Of a stretch of 64,000 nt of DNA, positions 53,456 to 62,174 are shown piece by piece. Location: the NCBI RefSeq assembly GCF_004771275.1, contig NZ_RQEV01000015.1:124001-188000 (forward strand), in the 5' to 3' direction. The stretch is from Leptospira fluminis (GTDB lineage Bacteria; Spirochaetota; Leptospiria; Leptospirales; Leptospiraceae). The translations under genes and the position numbers were made by a program. The stretch's first letter is position 1, and each line of letters begins with the position of its first letter. Under the pieces are notes generated by a model. It was given only the letters and a program-made list of their open reading frames with translations. It was not told where the DNA came from and ran no database searches.

Positions 53456-54207
53456 ATCGTAAACTGAATTGGATCCCCAATACGATCACATTAGGAAATC
53501 TTACCATGGGATTCGTTTCCATATTGATCGCGTCAGAGACAGCCGGGAGCGGTTCCCAAGGTTACATATTAAGCGGTTTCTTTATACTTCTGGCCGCGAT
53601 CTGCGACGGGCTGGACGGCATGGTCGCAAGGGCGCTGGACGCCACGAGCGAACTAGGCGCGGATCTGGATAGTTTGGCCGATTTAACCGCATTCGGTATC
53701 GCACCGGGCTTCCTTTTTTATAATATAGTATTGAGCGAATATAAGATCGATGTGTTCGGAAAAGAAAATCTCTTTCCGATCGGAATGCTTTTGGCCGCGG
53801 TTTTTCCGATCTGCGCCGCCTATCGCTTAGCGAGGTTCAATGTAGCGCACGAGCCCGGTTCCTTTACCGGTCTCCCGTCTCCGGTGGCCGGGGTTACGAT
53901 CGGATTTCTTCCTATCTTTCTCAACAGAGACGCTATTCCGCATTGGGTAACGATTCCTCTCTTTCTTCTCGTCGCGATCCTGATGGTTTCCAACGTGCGT
54001 TACGGGAAACCGCAAGTCGCGATCCGATCCAAACTGACGCCCGGAAAAGCGGTGCTTATGTTGGCTGCCGCGACAGTACTTCTCTTTTTCGTGGGTTTTC
54101 ACCGTTGGCCTTGGCTGATTTACGGTCTGATCTTTCTCTATATTTTCTCCGGACTGATTACGTTTATCATCCATGTCCTCCAGGATTTTAGGGTAAAGCT
54201 GGATTGA
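53452..54207 (+). CDS. pssA: CDP-diacylglycerol-serine O-phosphatidyltransferase
   Basis: ATG 53452 overlaps the tsaD stop. The product of 251 residues is a multi-helix membrane enzyme with the CDP-alcohol phosphotransferase motif [26 protein letters not shown] (the DGxxAR...G...D...D pattern). The start [14 protein letters not shown] and [10 protein letters not shown] fit PssA of the Bacillus-like type rather than the E. coli peripheral type. It makes phosphatidylserine, the precursor of phosphatidylethanolamine. Its end overlaps the convergent gene by 20 bases. Confidence 0.9.
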   Translation: MNRKLNWIPNTITLGNLTMGFVSILIASETAGSGSQGYILSGFFILLAAICDGLDGMVARALDATSELGADLDSLADLTAFGIAPGFLFYNIVLSEYKIDVFGKENLFPIGMLLAAVFPICAAYRLARFNVAHEPGSFTGLPSPVAGVTIGFLPIFLNRDAIPHWVTIPLFLLVAILMVSNVRYGKPQVAIRSKLTPGKAVLMLAAATVLLFFVGFHRWPWLIYGLIFLYIFSGLITFIIHVLQDFRVKLD

Positions 54208-55663
54208 TCCGGTTCACCGGAACCGATGATTCGACGGAATCTTCCGACAAAGGAAGGAAGAACTGGAATCTAGCGCTGAGCGAATCCCCTTTGGAATCGA
54301 GTCCTCTGGTATGCCGGAGCGTAAGGGCGAAATAAGGGTGATAAATCCGAGCGAAAACATACACCGGTTTGTCCGTTAACCTCAGCCCGGTTTCCTCCGG
54401 AGTCAGAGATTCCTCGACGAAAGAGGGTTCACGATTTTTCTCCTTCGCGGCTAGAACCGAAAGTTGCAGTTTCCAATGCTCGGGGAAGTTGAGACGGGCC
54501 GTGGCTTCCGTGAGGTTGTCCCCGTTTTCCCTCCATTCCTGTCCGATTTCCCAGCTCCAAAACCTTTTCTGAAATCCGTAATAGAGTCCTCTCCCGACGA
54601 TCCAATCGGTCCTGTCGTAAAAACGATAGGTTCGAATTTGAGCGGAGACCGCACCCCAATCCGTGATCAAAAGTCCCAATTTCCCGAAGATCCCTTTCGC
54701 GGTCCGTTCGTTCGATCCGGCCGGATCCGCGGCGGAGCGTTCGAGTTGCACCGCTTCCAATTTCCGGTAATATCCCGGCTCCCATACCAGCCTGAGGAAT
54801 TTTCCTTTTTCTCCCGGATCGCCGGGAGAGGAAAGGGCGAAGAGTCTGGAAGAAATTCCCCTATAACCCGAAATAAACAATCTCCGGGCCCGAACGGGGT
54901 CCTGCCAATAAGCGGATAAGACTCCGTTCGGATCCTGTTTCGTGCCGAACGCCTCCAATCTAAAACCGAAGGAGGGCTCAAAACTTTTCTTCCGATAAGA
55001 ATTCGGAATTTCTAATAGAATGAATCCTTCTTTCGTTTCGGGAGAATAAGCGAATTCGGACGTTTCACCGAAGGGTTTCAGAAAAAATCCGGGACGCTTG
55101 GAGGCCCCTTTTTCCGCGTAATAGAGGCTTCCCATGCTTTGTCCTAGGAACCCGCCCAAAAACGCCGAGCGGATCGTAGGCTGTTCCAGAAAGGGAAAGG
55201 AGGAAAACTCGAAGTTCTCCCTCAAAAAAAAGAAGTGTCGGGAGGGTTTAAATCTATTTCCGTAGGAAAGATACATTCGGTTCGTTTCCACGGAACCGGA
55301 GGCAAGCGGCCGTTCGTTTCTTTTCTCCAAAAAAAGTTTGGAAGGAACGCAGGGAATTTTTTCCTCTTTCTCGGCGCTTTCGCTTTTCCTTGCACAAAAT
55401 TCCGTTCTAAGCCAGACAGTATCCTTTGCGTCCGAAAAAAATCTGGAATCGTATGCGGAAAACGAGCCCCCTAACGCGAGCGGCGCAACGGACTCCTTGC
55501 TTGTTACAGAGCTTGCGAAGCAGAATAGAAGCAAAGAAAAAGCGAAGCCTCTCAGGATTTGGTCCTCGCTTTTCGGAAAAGAAGATACAGGATCTTCTTC
55601 CGCTTCGAGATTTCCAGAGTTTCCAATTTTTTGCGGAAAGATGCTTCTCCCGAACGGGACCAA
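54188..55663 (-). CDS. Envelope protein of unknown function, probable beta-barrel
   Basis: The frame gives up to 491 residues. A signal-like segment (LRGFAFSLLLFCFASSVTS) lies at about residue 38, then a long region with alternating polar and aromatic residues (RMYLSYGNRF, GLYYGFQKRFWSWEIGQEWRENG, YFALTLRHTRGLD) ending ARFQFFLPL, which fits an outer-membrane beta-barrel. No family recognised. The first ATG (55663) overlaps the upstream gene by 112 bases. No ATG, GTG or TTG lies close before the signal; a CTG at about 55554, overlapping the upstream TGA, would be the natural coupled start, so the N-terminus is unsure. Confidence 0.55.
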   Translation of the reverse strand: MVPFGRSIFPQKIGNSGNLEAEEDPVSSFPKSEDQILRGFAFSLLLFCFASSVTSKESVAPLALGGSFSAYDSRFFSDAKDTVWLRTEFCARKSESAEKEEKIPCVPSKLFLEKRNERPLASGSVETNRMYLSYGNRFKPSRHFFFLRENFEFSSFPFLEQPTIRSAFLGGFLGQSMGSLYYAEKGASKRPGFFLKPFGETSEFAYSPETKEGFILLEIPNSYRKKSFEPSFGFRLEAFGTKQDPNGVLSAYWQDPVRARRLFISGYRGISSRLFALSSPGDPGEKGKFLRLVWEPGYYRKLEAVQLERSAADPAGSNERTAKGIFGKLGLLITDWGAVSAQIRTYRFYDRTDWIVGRGLYYGFQKRFWSWEIGQEWRENGDNLTEATARLNFPEHWKLQLSVLAAKEKNREPSFVEESLTPEETGLRLTDKPVYVFARIYHPYFALTLRHTRGLDSKGDSLSARFQFFLPLSEDSVESSVPVNRINPALP

Positions 55664-56439
55664 TCGGAAATCAGTGCTGCCTCCGGCAGTGGGAAACCTA
55701 ACTTTAACAATTCGTCTAGAGTCAGACCGGAAAAAGGGATTTCCGGAGGTTTTGAGAAAGCGCTTTTCGGCGGAGGACTTGTCACCGGAAGATTTTCAGA
55801 AAAAGATCCGGCGGAGATTCCGATAGAGGAAAAGCCCACAAGACCCTGCGTTTCTTTTCGGGACAGAATTTCTCCCGAGATTTGCTCTTCCTTCCATGTG
55901 AATCCGATGGTGAATTTCGTTTCTACGAATCCGGATCCTTCTACGGATCTTTCTGCGCTTAAGCTCAATCCGAATTTTCCGTAAGGATCCGTTCGGACGA
56001 GAAAGCCCATCCTTTTGGCCTCGATACGGTTCTCCCAGAGGAAGCTGAGTTCTGTTTTTCGGTGAAGGAAGCCCAGGGATGCATGCTGGGATTCCGGGGA
56101 AAATCCGATCCGAACGACGGTTCGAATTCCGGATATTTCCTGGGAAAGGAAGCTGATTCCTAGGGAATGGTTCGGTCGAGGAAGACCTCTCGAATCCAGC
56201 CAAATCCATCTCAGTTTGAGTTTCCCGTCCTCAGGACTGGAAAGAGGAATTTGTACGGAAGCTCCGGCCCTCGGTTTTGTCTCCGCTTCCCATCTGCCCA
56301 AAATGGAAAACTCCGTCTCCTGGCGCCAAGGAGAAGCCAACCATTCCAAGGGAAACGTGGGAGAAGCGAAACAGGGGGAAAAAGGAAAAAACAGGAATCC
56401 CCGGAAGATCGTTCGGATCACGAAGGGACAGGTCCCCAA
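55552..56439 (-). CDS. Exported protein of unknown function with C-terminal hairpin-helix motif
   Basis: The frame starts at TTG 56439 or, better, GTG 56421 (product starting V/M-IRTIFRGFLFFPFSPCFA, a good signal peptide). About 290 residues. The middle is beta-rich (FSILGRWEAETKPRAGASVQI, KLKLRWIWLD, VRIGFSPESQHASLGFL). The end FSGLTLDELLKLGFPLPEAALISDWSRSG resembles a helix-hairpin-helix of ComEA type. It lies directly upstream of the barrel-like gene and is probably cotranscribed with it. Function unknown. Confidence 0.55.
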   Translation of the reverse strand: MGTCPFVIRTIFRGFLFFPFSPCFASPTFPLEWLASPWRQETEFSILGRWEAETKPRAGASVQIPLSSPEDGKLKLRWIWLDSRGLPRPNHSLGISFLSQEISGIRTVVRIGFSPESQHASLGFLHRKTELSFLWENRIEAKRMGFLVRTDPYGKFGLSLSAERSVEGSGFVETKFTIGFTWKEEQISGEILSRKETQGLVGFSSIGISAGSFSENLPVTSPPPKSAFSKPPEIPFSGLTLDELLKLGFPLPEAALISDWSRSGEASFRKKLETLEISKRKKILYLLFRKARTKS

Positions 56440-56590
56440 TCCGTCGGGTCCGAAGGGAAATTCCCTGGGAGGCCCCTTTTTTCCGCGTTTTTCTCTCGGC
56501 TCCGAGAGATTTGTCCGGATGGAGGATACAATAAAAAAAGCGCAAAAACAAACCGCCGGAAGATTTCACTAAGAAAAAAATAGTAAACGC

Positions 56591-56619
56591 TTGACGGTTG
56601 CTATATTTCGGTATAGTAT
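56591..56619 (+). promoter_or_regulatory. Candidate sigma70-type promoter of the radC locus
   Basis: TTGACG (56591-56596), then TAGTAT after 17 bases (56614-56619) or TATAGT after 15 (56612-56617). This is the best promoter-like pair seen in region 3. It lies about 80 bases before the ATG at 56698. Confidence 0.6.
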
Positions 56620-56667
56620 GTATCTATCCGTTTAGTAGATTATTGGTGAGTTTTTTCCAACTTTATG

Positions 56668-56683
56668 TCGTCTAAATAGACGA
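56668..56683 (+). promoter_or_regulatory. Inverted repeat overlapping a Shine-Dalgarno
   Basis: TCGTCTA-AA-TAGACGA, 7-bp arms with a 2-base centre. The 3' arm runs into the GAGGGAGAG Shine-Dalgarno of the small gene at 56698. It could be an operator or an RNA-level block of translation. Confidence 0.45.
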
Positions 56684-56697
56684 GGGAGAGAAAAAGT

Positions 56698-56922
56698 ATG
56701 ATGATTCGATCTCTGCAAGATACAGGAACCTATGAGAGAAGTCGGAAAGGCCTGACTGGGGCCGGACTCGATTGGAGAGAAAGGGCGAGATCCCTCGAAC
56801 CGGACTCTAAAACGTTCGCAGATTATTTAGAAGAATCCTTCCAAGGGGAAGTGGTTCAGGACGGAAGTTGGTTTTCCGAAACCCTGTCCGAACTGAGCAA
56901 AAAGAATCTGAGAAAGATCTAA
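56698..56922 (+). CDS. Small hypothetical protein upstream of and overlapping radC
   Basis: This 74-residue, charged, soluble protein is rich in E, R, S and L. A promoter, a hairpin and a GAGGGAGAG Shine-Dalgarno precede its ATGATG start, so it is probably expressed. The C-terminus (WFSETLSELSKKNLRKI) overlaps the first 55 bases of radC in another frame. No family recognised. It may mainly serve to couple translation to radC, whose own start is weak. Confidence 0.6.
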   Translation: MMIRSLQDTGTYERSRKGLTGAGLDWRERARSLEPDSKTFADYLEESFQGEVVQDGSWFSETLSELSKKNLRKI

Positions 56923-57596
56923 CTCTGGGACGGTTTGTCGGTCCCCTTCCGGATCCAAGAACTCGCATCGCCTATGAGGCGGATGCCTTGGATGACTGGG
57001 AATTGATTGCGGTCCTTTTGGGGAAAGGAGATCGAAATCGTTCGATCGAGGATCTCAGTCGGGAGATTCTCCGGATTACCAGAGGATTGGGTGGCTTGCT
57101 CTCTATCGATATTGCCCGGAACCTGCGTGTCCAAGGACTGGGAAGCGCAAAGGCTTCCGTTTTAATGGCCTCCGTAGAACTTGCGAGGCGTCTGAAATAT
57201 AAATCTCTCCAAGGCGCCTCTTTCGATGCTAGCGCCTTGGCAAAATACATGCGAACTATCTTTCTACCTATGCGCAGGGAATGTTTCGTTCTTGCGACGG
57301 TTTCTCCCGCCGGAAATTTGCTTCGTGTGGAGATCGTTTCCAAAGGAAGTTTGGAGGAAGTCGGAGTTCATCCTAGAGATCTCGTTCGAATGGTATTAAA
57401 CGACGAGGCTACGGAAGTCATCATTGCCCACAATCATCCTGGAATGACTTCGGAACCGAGCCCGGAAGATTGGGAAGTGTACACTCGATTGGGTTCGATT
57501 TTATCCGAATTGGACGTCCGCCTTTTGGATCACTGGATTTTTGGAATTGACGGGATCTTTTCCTGCAAACATTCTACTCGCCTAGACGAGGATTGA
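56868..57596 (+). CDS. radC: RadC/JAB-domain protein (MPN fold)
   Basis: The 242-residue protein fits the RadC family: N-terminal helical region ALDDWELIAVLLGKG, a hairpin-helix segment (VQGLGSAKASVLMA), and the metal motif EVIIAHNHPGMTSEPSPED (JAMM pattern HxH-x(n)-SxxD) with Glu in the SKGSLEEVGVHPRDL block. The only possible start in frame after the last stop is TTG 56868 with a poor Shine-Dalgarno, inside the small gene upstream. The biochemical role of RadC is unsettled; a DNA repair role is doubtful in E. coli. Confidence 0.85.
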   Translation: MVFRNPVRTEQKESEKDLTLGRFVGPLPDPRTRIAYEADALDDWELIAVLLGKGDRNRSIEDLSREILRITRGLGGLLSIDIARNLRVQGLGSAKASVLMASVELARRLKYKSLQGASFDASALAKYMRTIFLPMRRECFVLATVSPAGNLLRVEIVSKGSLEEVGVHPRDLVRMVLNDEATEVIIAHNHPGMTSEPSPEDWEVYTRLGSILSELDVRLLDHWIFGIDGIFSCKHSTRLDED

Positions 57597-57632
57597 GAGT
57601 TTTTTTCTTCCTTTTCCGGACTCCAGGTATTC

Positions 57633-58403
57633 GTGTTTCTTTCCAAATTTCTCCGAAAGCTTAGAATCCTATTCGTTCTAGTCAGGCGGGACTATGCCCT
57701 CCAGTATGCAGGATCCGCGTTGGGTTTAACCTGGATGTTCCTGCAGAACATAAGCCTGATCCTGATTTACACCGTCGTTTTTTATTTTCTGGGTGTGCGC
57801 TCCGGCGGAGAAGATCCCAAAGAATATTTTTCGTACGTTTTAACCGGTTTGTTGTTCTGGATTCCTCTCCAGGAATATCTCATCCGAGGAACAGGGATAT
57901 TGACCGATAACCGCCATCTCATCAAACGATCCTCTCTCGGTCCGGAAATTTTTCTTTGGATTCCGTTTTCCCAGTATTTGCTGCATTGGGGAATCACGGC
58001 TCTGCCCGTTCTTTTTTGTTTGGTCTGGTTCGGCAGTGCGGATCCGCTAGGACTGATTCCCGGTTTTTTGGTGGCATGCGGGACCGGTTTATTCTTGGCC
58101 TGCTTGGTCGGTTATCTGGGAAGGATCAATATCATTCTGCGGGATATTTCTCCTTTGGTCCGACTCGTATCGCAATTTCTTTTTTGGGGGCTTCCCGTTC
58201 TCTATCATCCTTCCGGATTTTTGGGAAGGATGAACGTTTGGAATCCCTTCTTTTTTCCCCTTGAACTCTTTCGATCTTTCGTGTTGAACGATTACAAATC
58301 GGAGGCGCACGCCGGACAGTTTCTTCCGTTTTTAGTTTTATTCATTATGATTTTATTATTAAGTCGGAAGAAGCTGAACCAGGTAGTGTTGGATCACCTT
58401 TGA
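57633..58403 (+). CDS. wzm: ABC transporter permease for polysaccharide export (Wzm/TagG-like)
   Basis: This 256-residue ABC-2 type membrane protein has about six hydrophobic segments. LVRRDYALQYAGSALGLTWMFLQNI at the start and YLIRGTGILTDNRHLIKRS after helix 2 are typical of O-antigen and teichoic acid export permeases. It starts with GTG. It pairs with the ATPase gene, which overlaps its stop as TTGA, to export a lipid-linked polysaccharide across the inner membrane. Confidence 0.87.
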   Translation: MFLSKFLRKLRILFVLVRRDYALQYAGSALGLTWMFLQNISLILIYTVVFYFLGVRSGGEDPKEYFSYVLTGLLFWIPLQEYLIRGTGILTDNRHLIKRSSLGPEIFLWIPFSQYLLHWGITALPVLFCLVWFGSADPLGLIPGFLVACGTGLFLACLVGYLGRINIILRDISPLVRLVSQFLFWGLPVLYHPSGFLGRMNVWNPFFFPLELFRSFVLNDYKSEAHAGQFLPFLVLFIMILLLSRKKLNQVVLDHL

Positions 58404-59599
58404 TACGCGTAGAAGGTATTCGTAAAATCTATTCGGGTTATAGTCGACCTTGGAACCGATTATGGAACGCTTTGACGTTCGGATATTTTGGATCCGATAT
58501 CAAATTTATCGCTTTGGACAATATCGGCTTTTCCGCAGACAAAGGCGAGATCCTGGGAATTATCGGTAGAAACGGTGCCGGAAAATCCACTCTGCTGAAA
58601 CTACTGACGGGAGTTTCCCGCCCGGACTCCGGAAAAATGGAGAAGAGGGGATCGGTCCGTTCTATCCTGGAACTAGGGGTCGGATTTAATCCTGAATTGT
58701 CCGGAGAAGAAAATTTATATTACAACGGCTTGGTATGGGGTTTGGACCCGGAGGAACTTCTCTCTTCTATGGACGAGATATTCCGTTTTGCGGGGCTAAG
58801 CGAATTTAAAAAAGTTCCGCTAAAGAATTATTCCTCCGGGATGACGATGCGACTCGGATTCGCTTTGGCCACGGTAAAGCGTCCTGACATTTTGATCGTG
58901 GATGAAGCTTTGGCTGTCGGAGACGCGAGTTTCCAACAGAAATGCCTCACTCGATTCCGAAAATTTTCGGAGGAAGGAACTTTGACTCTGATCGTAAGTC
59001 ATGACCTGGAACTTCTAAAGTCCGTATGTACCCGGATTTTGATTTTGGAAAAGGGAAGGCTAGTTTACGATGGAGAACCCGTGCGCGGATTCCGGGAATA
59101 TATGCAGATCATCGCCGCTTCTTCCGCAGCGGAAGGAACGGTTTTGGAACCGAGAGAAAGCATTCTGGATTCGGTGACGATTCGGCTTTCCCACGGAAAT
59201 CGGACCAATCCTTCTCTTTTGCCTGTAGGGGCCGAAGTGGAATTATCGATTACCGCTAAATTCAATCGTGGAGTCGATAGGCTTACTTTCGGGTTTCATA
59301 TAGATGATCACAGGGGAATCCGATCCTTCGGTACGAATACGTTTCATCTCGGTAAGGAATTGCGAGGGATACGGGAAGGGGAGTGGGTCCATGCCAGCTT
59401 CCGGTTTCCTTTGAATTTTTCGTCCGGAAAATATTCTCTAGGAGTGGCCCTCCATTCCGGAGAAAGCCATGTCGAGGGTTCCTATTTGTGGAGGGATGGG
59501 GTCTTGGAATTCGAACTGGAGCGCCTCGATCTAAGCAAATTCGAAGGGGTCGCTTGGATTCCGGTCCAATCCGCCACGAAAAAAGGCGACCCTGCCTAG
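58400..59599 (+). CDS. wzt: ABC transporter ATPase with glycan-binding C-terminal domain (Wzt-like)
   Basis: This 399-residue protein starts with TTG overlapping the permease stop. The ATPase domain (about residues 1-245) has Walker A GRNGAGKSTLL, the signature LKNYSSGMTMRLGFALA, Walker B ILIVDEALAVGD and the H-loop VSHD. Residues 260-399 form a beta-sandwich-like extension as in Wzt proteins that read the modified end of the O-polysaccharide before export. Its presence implies a chain-end-capped polysaccharide (family knowledge). Confidence 0.88.
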   Translation: MIRVEGIRKIYSGYSRPWNRLWNALTFGYFGSDIKFIALDNIGFSADKGEILGIIGRNGAGKSTLLKLLTGVSRPDSGKMEKRGSVRSILELGVGFNPELSGEENLYYNGLVWGLDPEELLSSMDEIFRFAGLSEFKKVPLKNYSSGMTMRLGFALATVKRPDILIVDEALAVGDASFQQKCLTRFRKFSEEGTLTLIVSHDLELLKSVCTRILILEKGRLVYDGEPVRGFREYMQIIAASSAAEGTVLEPRESILDSVTIRLSHGNRTNPSLLPVGAEVELSITAKFNRGVDRLTFGFHIDDHRGIRSFGTNTFHLGKELRGIREGEWVHASFRFPLNFSSGKYSLGVALHSGESHVEGSYLWRDGVLEFELERLDLSKFEGVAWIPVQSATKKGDPA

Positions 59600-59645
59600 A
59601 TAAATTCCTTCCCACTTCCTCTTTGCTTCCTAATTTGGTCTTGGT

Positions 59646-60947
59646 ATGAAAGTATGCGTGATCGGTAGCGGGTATGTCGGCTTAGTGGCGGGCGCCTGCT
59701 TTGCGGAATACGGAAACAACGTAATCTGCGTGGACAAGGATTCCAAAAAAATCGAAAATCTGAAGAACGGCATCATTCCCATTTACGAGCCAGGGCTTTC
59801 CGAATTGGTTTTGAACAATTGTAAGGAGAAGCGTTTGGAATTCACGGTTTCCTTAAAGGAAGGCGTGGAAAAATCGGACCTTATTTTCGTCGCGGTGGGA
59901 ACGCCTACCTCCGCGGACGGATCGGCGGATTTGTCAGCCGTGTTCGCTGTTGCCGAAGAGATAGGAAAATCGATGAACGGTTATAAGGTGATCGTCGACA
60001 AATCGACGGTCCCTGTGGGTACTGCGGCGAAAGTAAAAGAAATCCTAGGTAAGAATACTAAACATGAATTCGACGTGGTTTCCAATCCCGAATTTCTAAA
60101 AGAAGGAGCGGCCATCGACGATTTCATGAGACCAGAACGCGTCGTTATCGGAGCGGACAGCGATCGGGCAAGCGATCTAGTCGCAAAGTTGTATGCCCCT
60201 TTCGTGCTCAACGGCAATCCTATTCTGCGTATGGGGACCGTATCCGCGGAACTTACGAAGTATGCATGTAACGCCTTCCTTGCCACGAAAATTTCTTTTG
60301 CCAACGAGATCGCGAACCTTTGTGAGTCGGTAGGCGCCGATTATGAGGATGTTCGGAAAGGAATGGGAACGGATTCGAGAATCGGCCGACAATTTTTGTA
60401 CGCCGGGATCGGCTATGGCGGCTCCTGTTTTCCGAAAGACGTTCGCGCTCTCATCCGCACTTCGGAACAGTTCGGCAGATTGCTTCGGATTATCCAAGAG
60501 GTGGAAGCCGTCAACGAAGACCAAAAGCTCCGTTTGTTCGAAAAGATAGAATCCTTTTACGGAAAAGGCGGAATCAAGGGAAAAAAATTCGCCGTTTGGG
60601 GATTAGCCTTTAAGCCGGGAACGGACGACATGAGGGAAGCTCCCTCGATTCCTCTCCTTTTAAAATTACACGAGGAAGGAGCCGAGATTCGGGCGTTCGA
60701 TCCGGTCGCAAAGGAAACCTCCGAAATCTACTTTAAGAGCAAGGTCCAATACGGAGAGGACGCGTATTCCGTATTGGAAGGTGCCGATGCTCTATTGCTT
60801 TTGACGGAGTGGAGAGAGTTCCGCGAGCCGGATCTGCAAAGAATGAAAAGTCTTTTGAAGAGTCTCGTGATTTTCGACGGTAGGAATCAGTATCGTCCCG
60901 ATTCGTTGAAGAAAGAGGGATTCGAATATTTCTCTATAGGGCGTTGA
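59646..60947 (+). CDS. ugd: UDP-glucose 6-dehydrogenase
   Basis: This 433-residue enzyme oxidises UDP-glucose to UDP-glucuronate with two NAD+. Motifs: VIGSGYVGLVAGACFAEYG, VGTPTSADGSADLSAV, STVPVGTA, NPEFLKEGAAIDDFMRPERVVIG and the catalytic cysteine in GYGGSCFPKDVRAL. It follows the export ABC genes and likely supplies glucuronate for the exported glycan or lipopolysaccharide. Standard length; ATG start. Confidence 0.93.
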   Translation: MKVCVIGSGYVGLVAGACFAEYGNNVICVDKDSKKIENLKNGIIPIYEPGLSELVLNNCKEKRLEFTVSLKEGVEKSDLIFVAVGTPTSADGSADLSAVFAVAEEIGKSMNGYKVIVDKSTVPVGTAAKVKEILGKNTKHEFDVVSNPEFLKEGAAIDDFMRPERVVIGADSDRASDLVAKLYAPFVLNGNPILRMGTVSAELTKYACNAFLATKISFANEIANLCESVGADYEDVRKGMGTDSRIGRQFLYAGIGYGGSCFPKDVRALIRTSEQFGRLLRIIQEVEAVNEDQKLRLFEKIESFYGKGGIKGKKFAVWGLAFKPGTDDMREAPSIPLLLKLHEEGAEIRAFDPVAKETSEIYFKSKVQYGEDAYSVLEGADALLLLTEWREFREPDLQRMKSLLKSLVIFDGRNQYRPDSLKKEGFEYFSIGR

Positions 60948-60952
60948 GGGTT

Positions 60953-60980
60953 CCCCACCCTACTCTGGGTGGGGGCCGGT
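60953..60980. repeat. GC-rich hairpin repeat, copy 1
   Basis: CCCCACCC-TACTCT-GGGTGGGG forms a perfect 8-bp stem with a 6-base loop, followed by GCCGGT. A related copy with the same stem core and the same GGGTGGGGGCCG tail lies at 61160-61187. There is no T run after it. Confidence 0.65.
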
Positions 60981-61159
60981 GCGGTGGTACCCCCGAAGCG
61001 GCATCGCAACGCGCGTAGCATGGATTCTTTTTTAAGTCAACCGTTTCTGTAAAAAATTGTTTGTATGACCTCCTGCACGAAAATATTGCAAAAAAAAGTT
61101 GTCAGTATCACTTTTTTATGATAGAGAGATTGCGGGATTGGCCCACAAGCCCACCACCT
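60981..61159. other. Non-coding stretch between two hairpin repeats
   Basis: About 180 bases with no credible gene; it includes a GCGCGTAGCATGG patch, a T6 run near 61028 and A8 near 61090. It might hold the terminator of ugd, but no clear stem-loop plus T run was found. Confidence 0.4.
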
Positions 61160-61187
61160 CCACCCGAACCAGGGTGGGGGCCGCCGA
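61160..61187. repeat. GC-rich hairpin repeat, copy 2
   Basis: CCACCC-GAACCA-GGGTGG with flanking T.G and C-G pairs (8-bp stem, 6-base loop), followed by GGGCCGCC. Same orientation and spacing as copy 1; loop sequence differs. Confidence 0.6.
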
Positions 61188-61204
61188 ATCCCTATACCAC
61201 ATTT

Positions 61205-62050
61205 CTAGTCCAATCCTCTAAGAAGATTTTCAATATCCTTTTTCTCGTCGGGATCGGAAGTGAATTCGAGCGCTTTTTTTAGATCGGATTTGGCTTCGAA
61301 TTTCTTTCCGATTTCCTTATAAGCCAAGCCTCTGTAATAGAACGCGGATTGGGCGTAACCCGTTCCGGGAGGATACTTGTCCAGATATAAGCTGAACGTC
61401 TTTATCGTCTTTTCGTAATTTTCCATTTCCGCATATGCGATCCCAAGATTGAACAAGGCCCGGTGTCTGACTTCAGGTTCGGAATCTTTTCCGAATTCCG
61501 AGGCAAAGGATTTATAAAAAAAATCCGCGGCTTTCGGATATTCCCTTCCCTCGAAATAGTATTCGCCGATCTTCAATAGAAGTTTCGGATCTTCGGGACT
61601 TTTCTTTAGCGATGCCAACAGATCCGATTCCTGGTCCCGCTTTTCGTAGGCTTTCTTCAGGGTTTTCACTACGGTTTTAGAGTCGGGCATCCCCGTAATC
61701 TTTTCGGTGATACTTCCGTTTCGATCCAGAAATAGAAGGGTAGGATATCCGGAAACGGAATACTTTCTTTTTAAATTCGGGAACCGATCGCCATCCAGGG
61801 AAAGCAGAACGAATCGGGATAGTTCGGCTTGGACTTCTTTACGAGGATAAATCTCGTTTTTCAAGGTCTTACAATACCCGCACCAATCCGCATAAACGTC
61901 GATAAAGATCGGTCTTCCTTCCCGCTTCGCCTTGGCGAAGGCTTTTTCAACGGAAGTTTCCCATACGACGCCCGCGAATAACGGACCGAAAGACGATCCG
62001 GATAAACAGAAGAATATGACTAAGTAGAAAAACACTGCTTTTAGTTTCAT
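61205..62050 (-). CDS. Exported thioredoxin-domain protein with TPR repeats
   Basis: The start is placed at ATG 62050 (MKLKAVFFYLVIFFCLSGSSFG, a signal peptide); an earlier ATG at 62131 adds 27 polar residues. About 281 residues. A thioredoxin-like domain follows with the redox motif YADWCGYCKTLK (WCxxC) and cis-Pro loop VSGYPTLLFL. The C-terminal half has TPR-like repeats (LLLKIGEYYFEGREYPKAADFFY, LFNLGIAYAEMENYEKTIKTF, YYRGLAYKEIGKKFEAKSDLKKAL). It is likely a periplasmic thiol-disulfide protein. Partners unknown. Confidence 0.82.
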   Translation of the reverse strand: MKLKAVFFYLVIFFCLSGSSFGPLFAGVVWETSVEKAFAKAKREGRPIFIDVYADWCGYCKTLKNEIYPRKEVQAELSRFVLLSLDGDRFPNLKRKYSVSGYPTLLFLDRNGSITEKITGMPDSKTVVKTLKKAYEKRDQESDLLASLKKSPEDPKLLLKIGEYYFEGREYPKAADFFYKSFASEFGKDSEPEVRHRALFNLGIAYAEMENYEKTIKTFSLYLDKYPPGTGYAQSAFYYRGLAYKEIGKKFEAKSDLKKALEFTSDPDEKKDIENLLRGLD

Positions 62051-62174
62051 AGTTACGGAACTCGAACGGTCTTTTTTTCCAATGTAAGGAAAATGGGAAT
62101 TCGGAAAAAGTCGGTTTTTTGGTTTACCCAAGAAGGCGAAACCGGAAATTCGAAGTAAATCTCCAGGGGGAAAG

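Noticed and set aside
56668..56683. A third copy of the TetR operator upstream of the small gene
   Set aside because: The repeat has GTCTA...TAGAC in the opposite order and different spacing from ATAGAC-N6-GTCTAT.
61061..61282. 73-residue frame across the second hairpin repeat
   Set aside because: Translation is proline-rich from the repeat and overlaps the 3' end of the thioredoxin-TPR gene.
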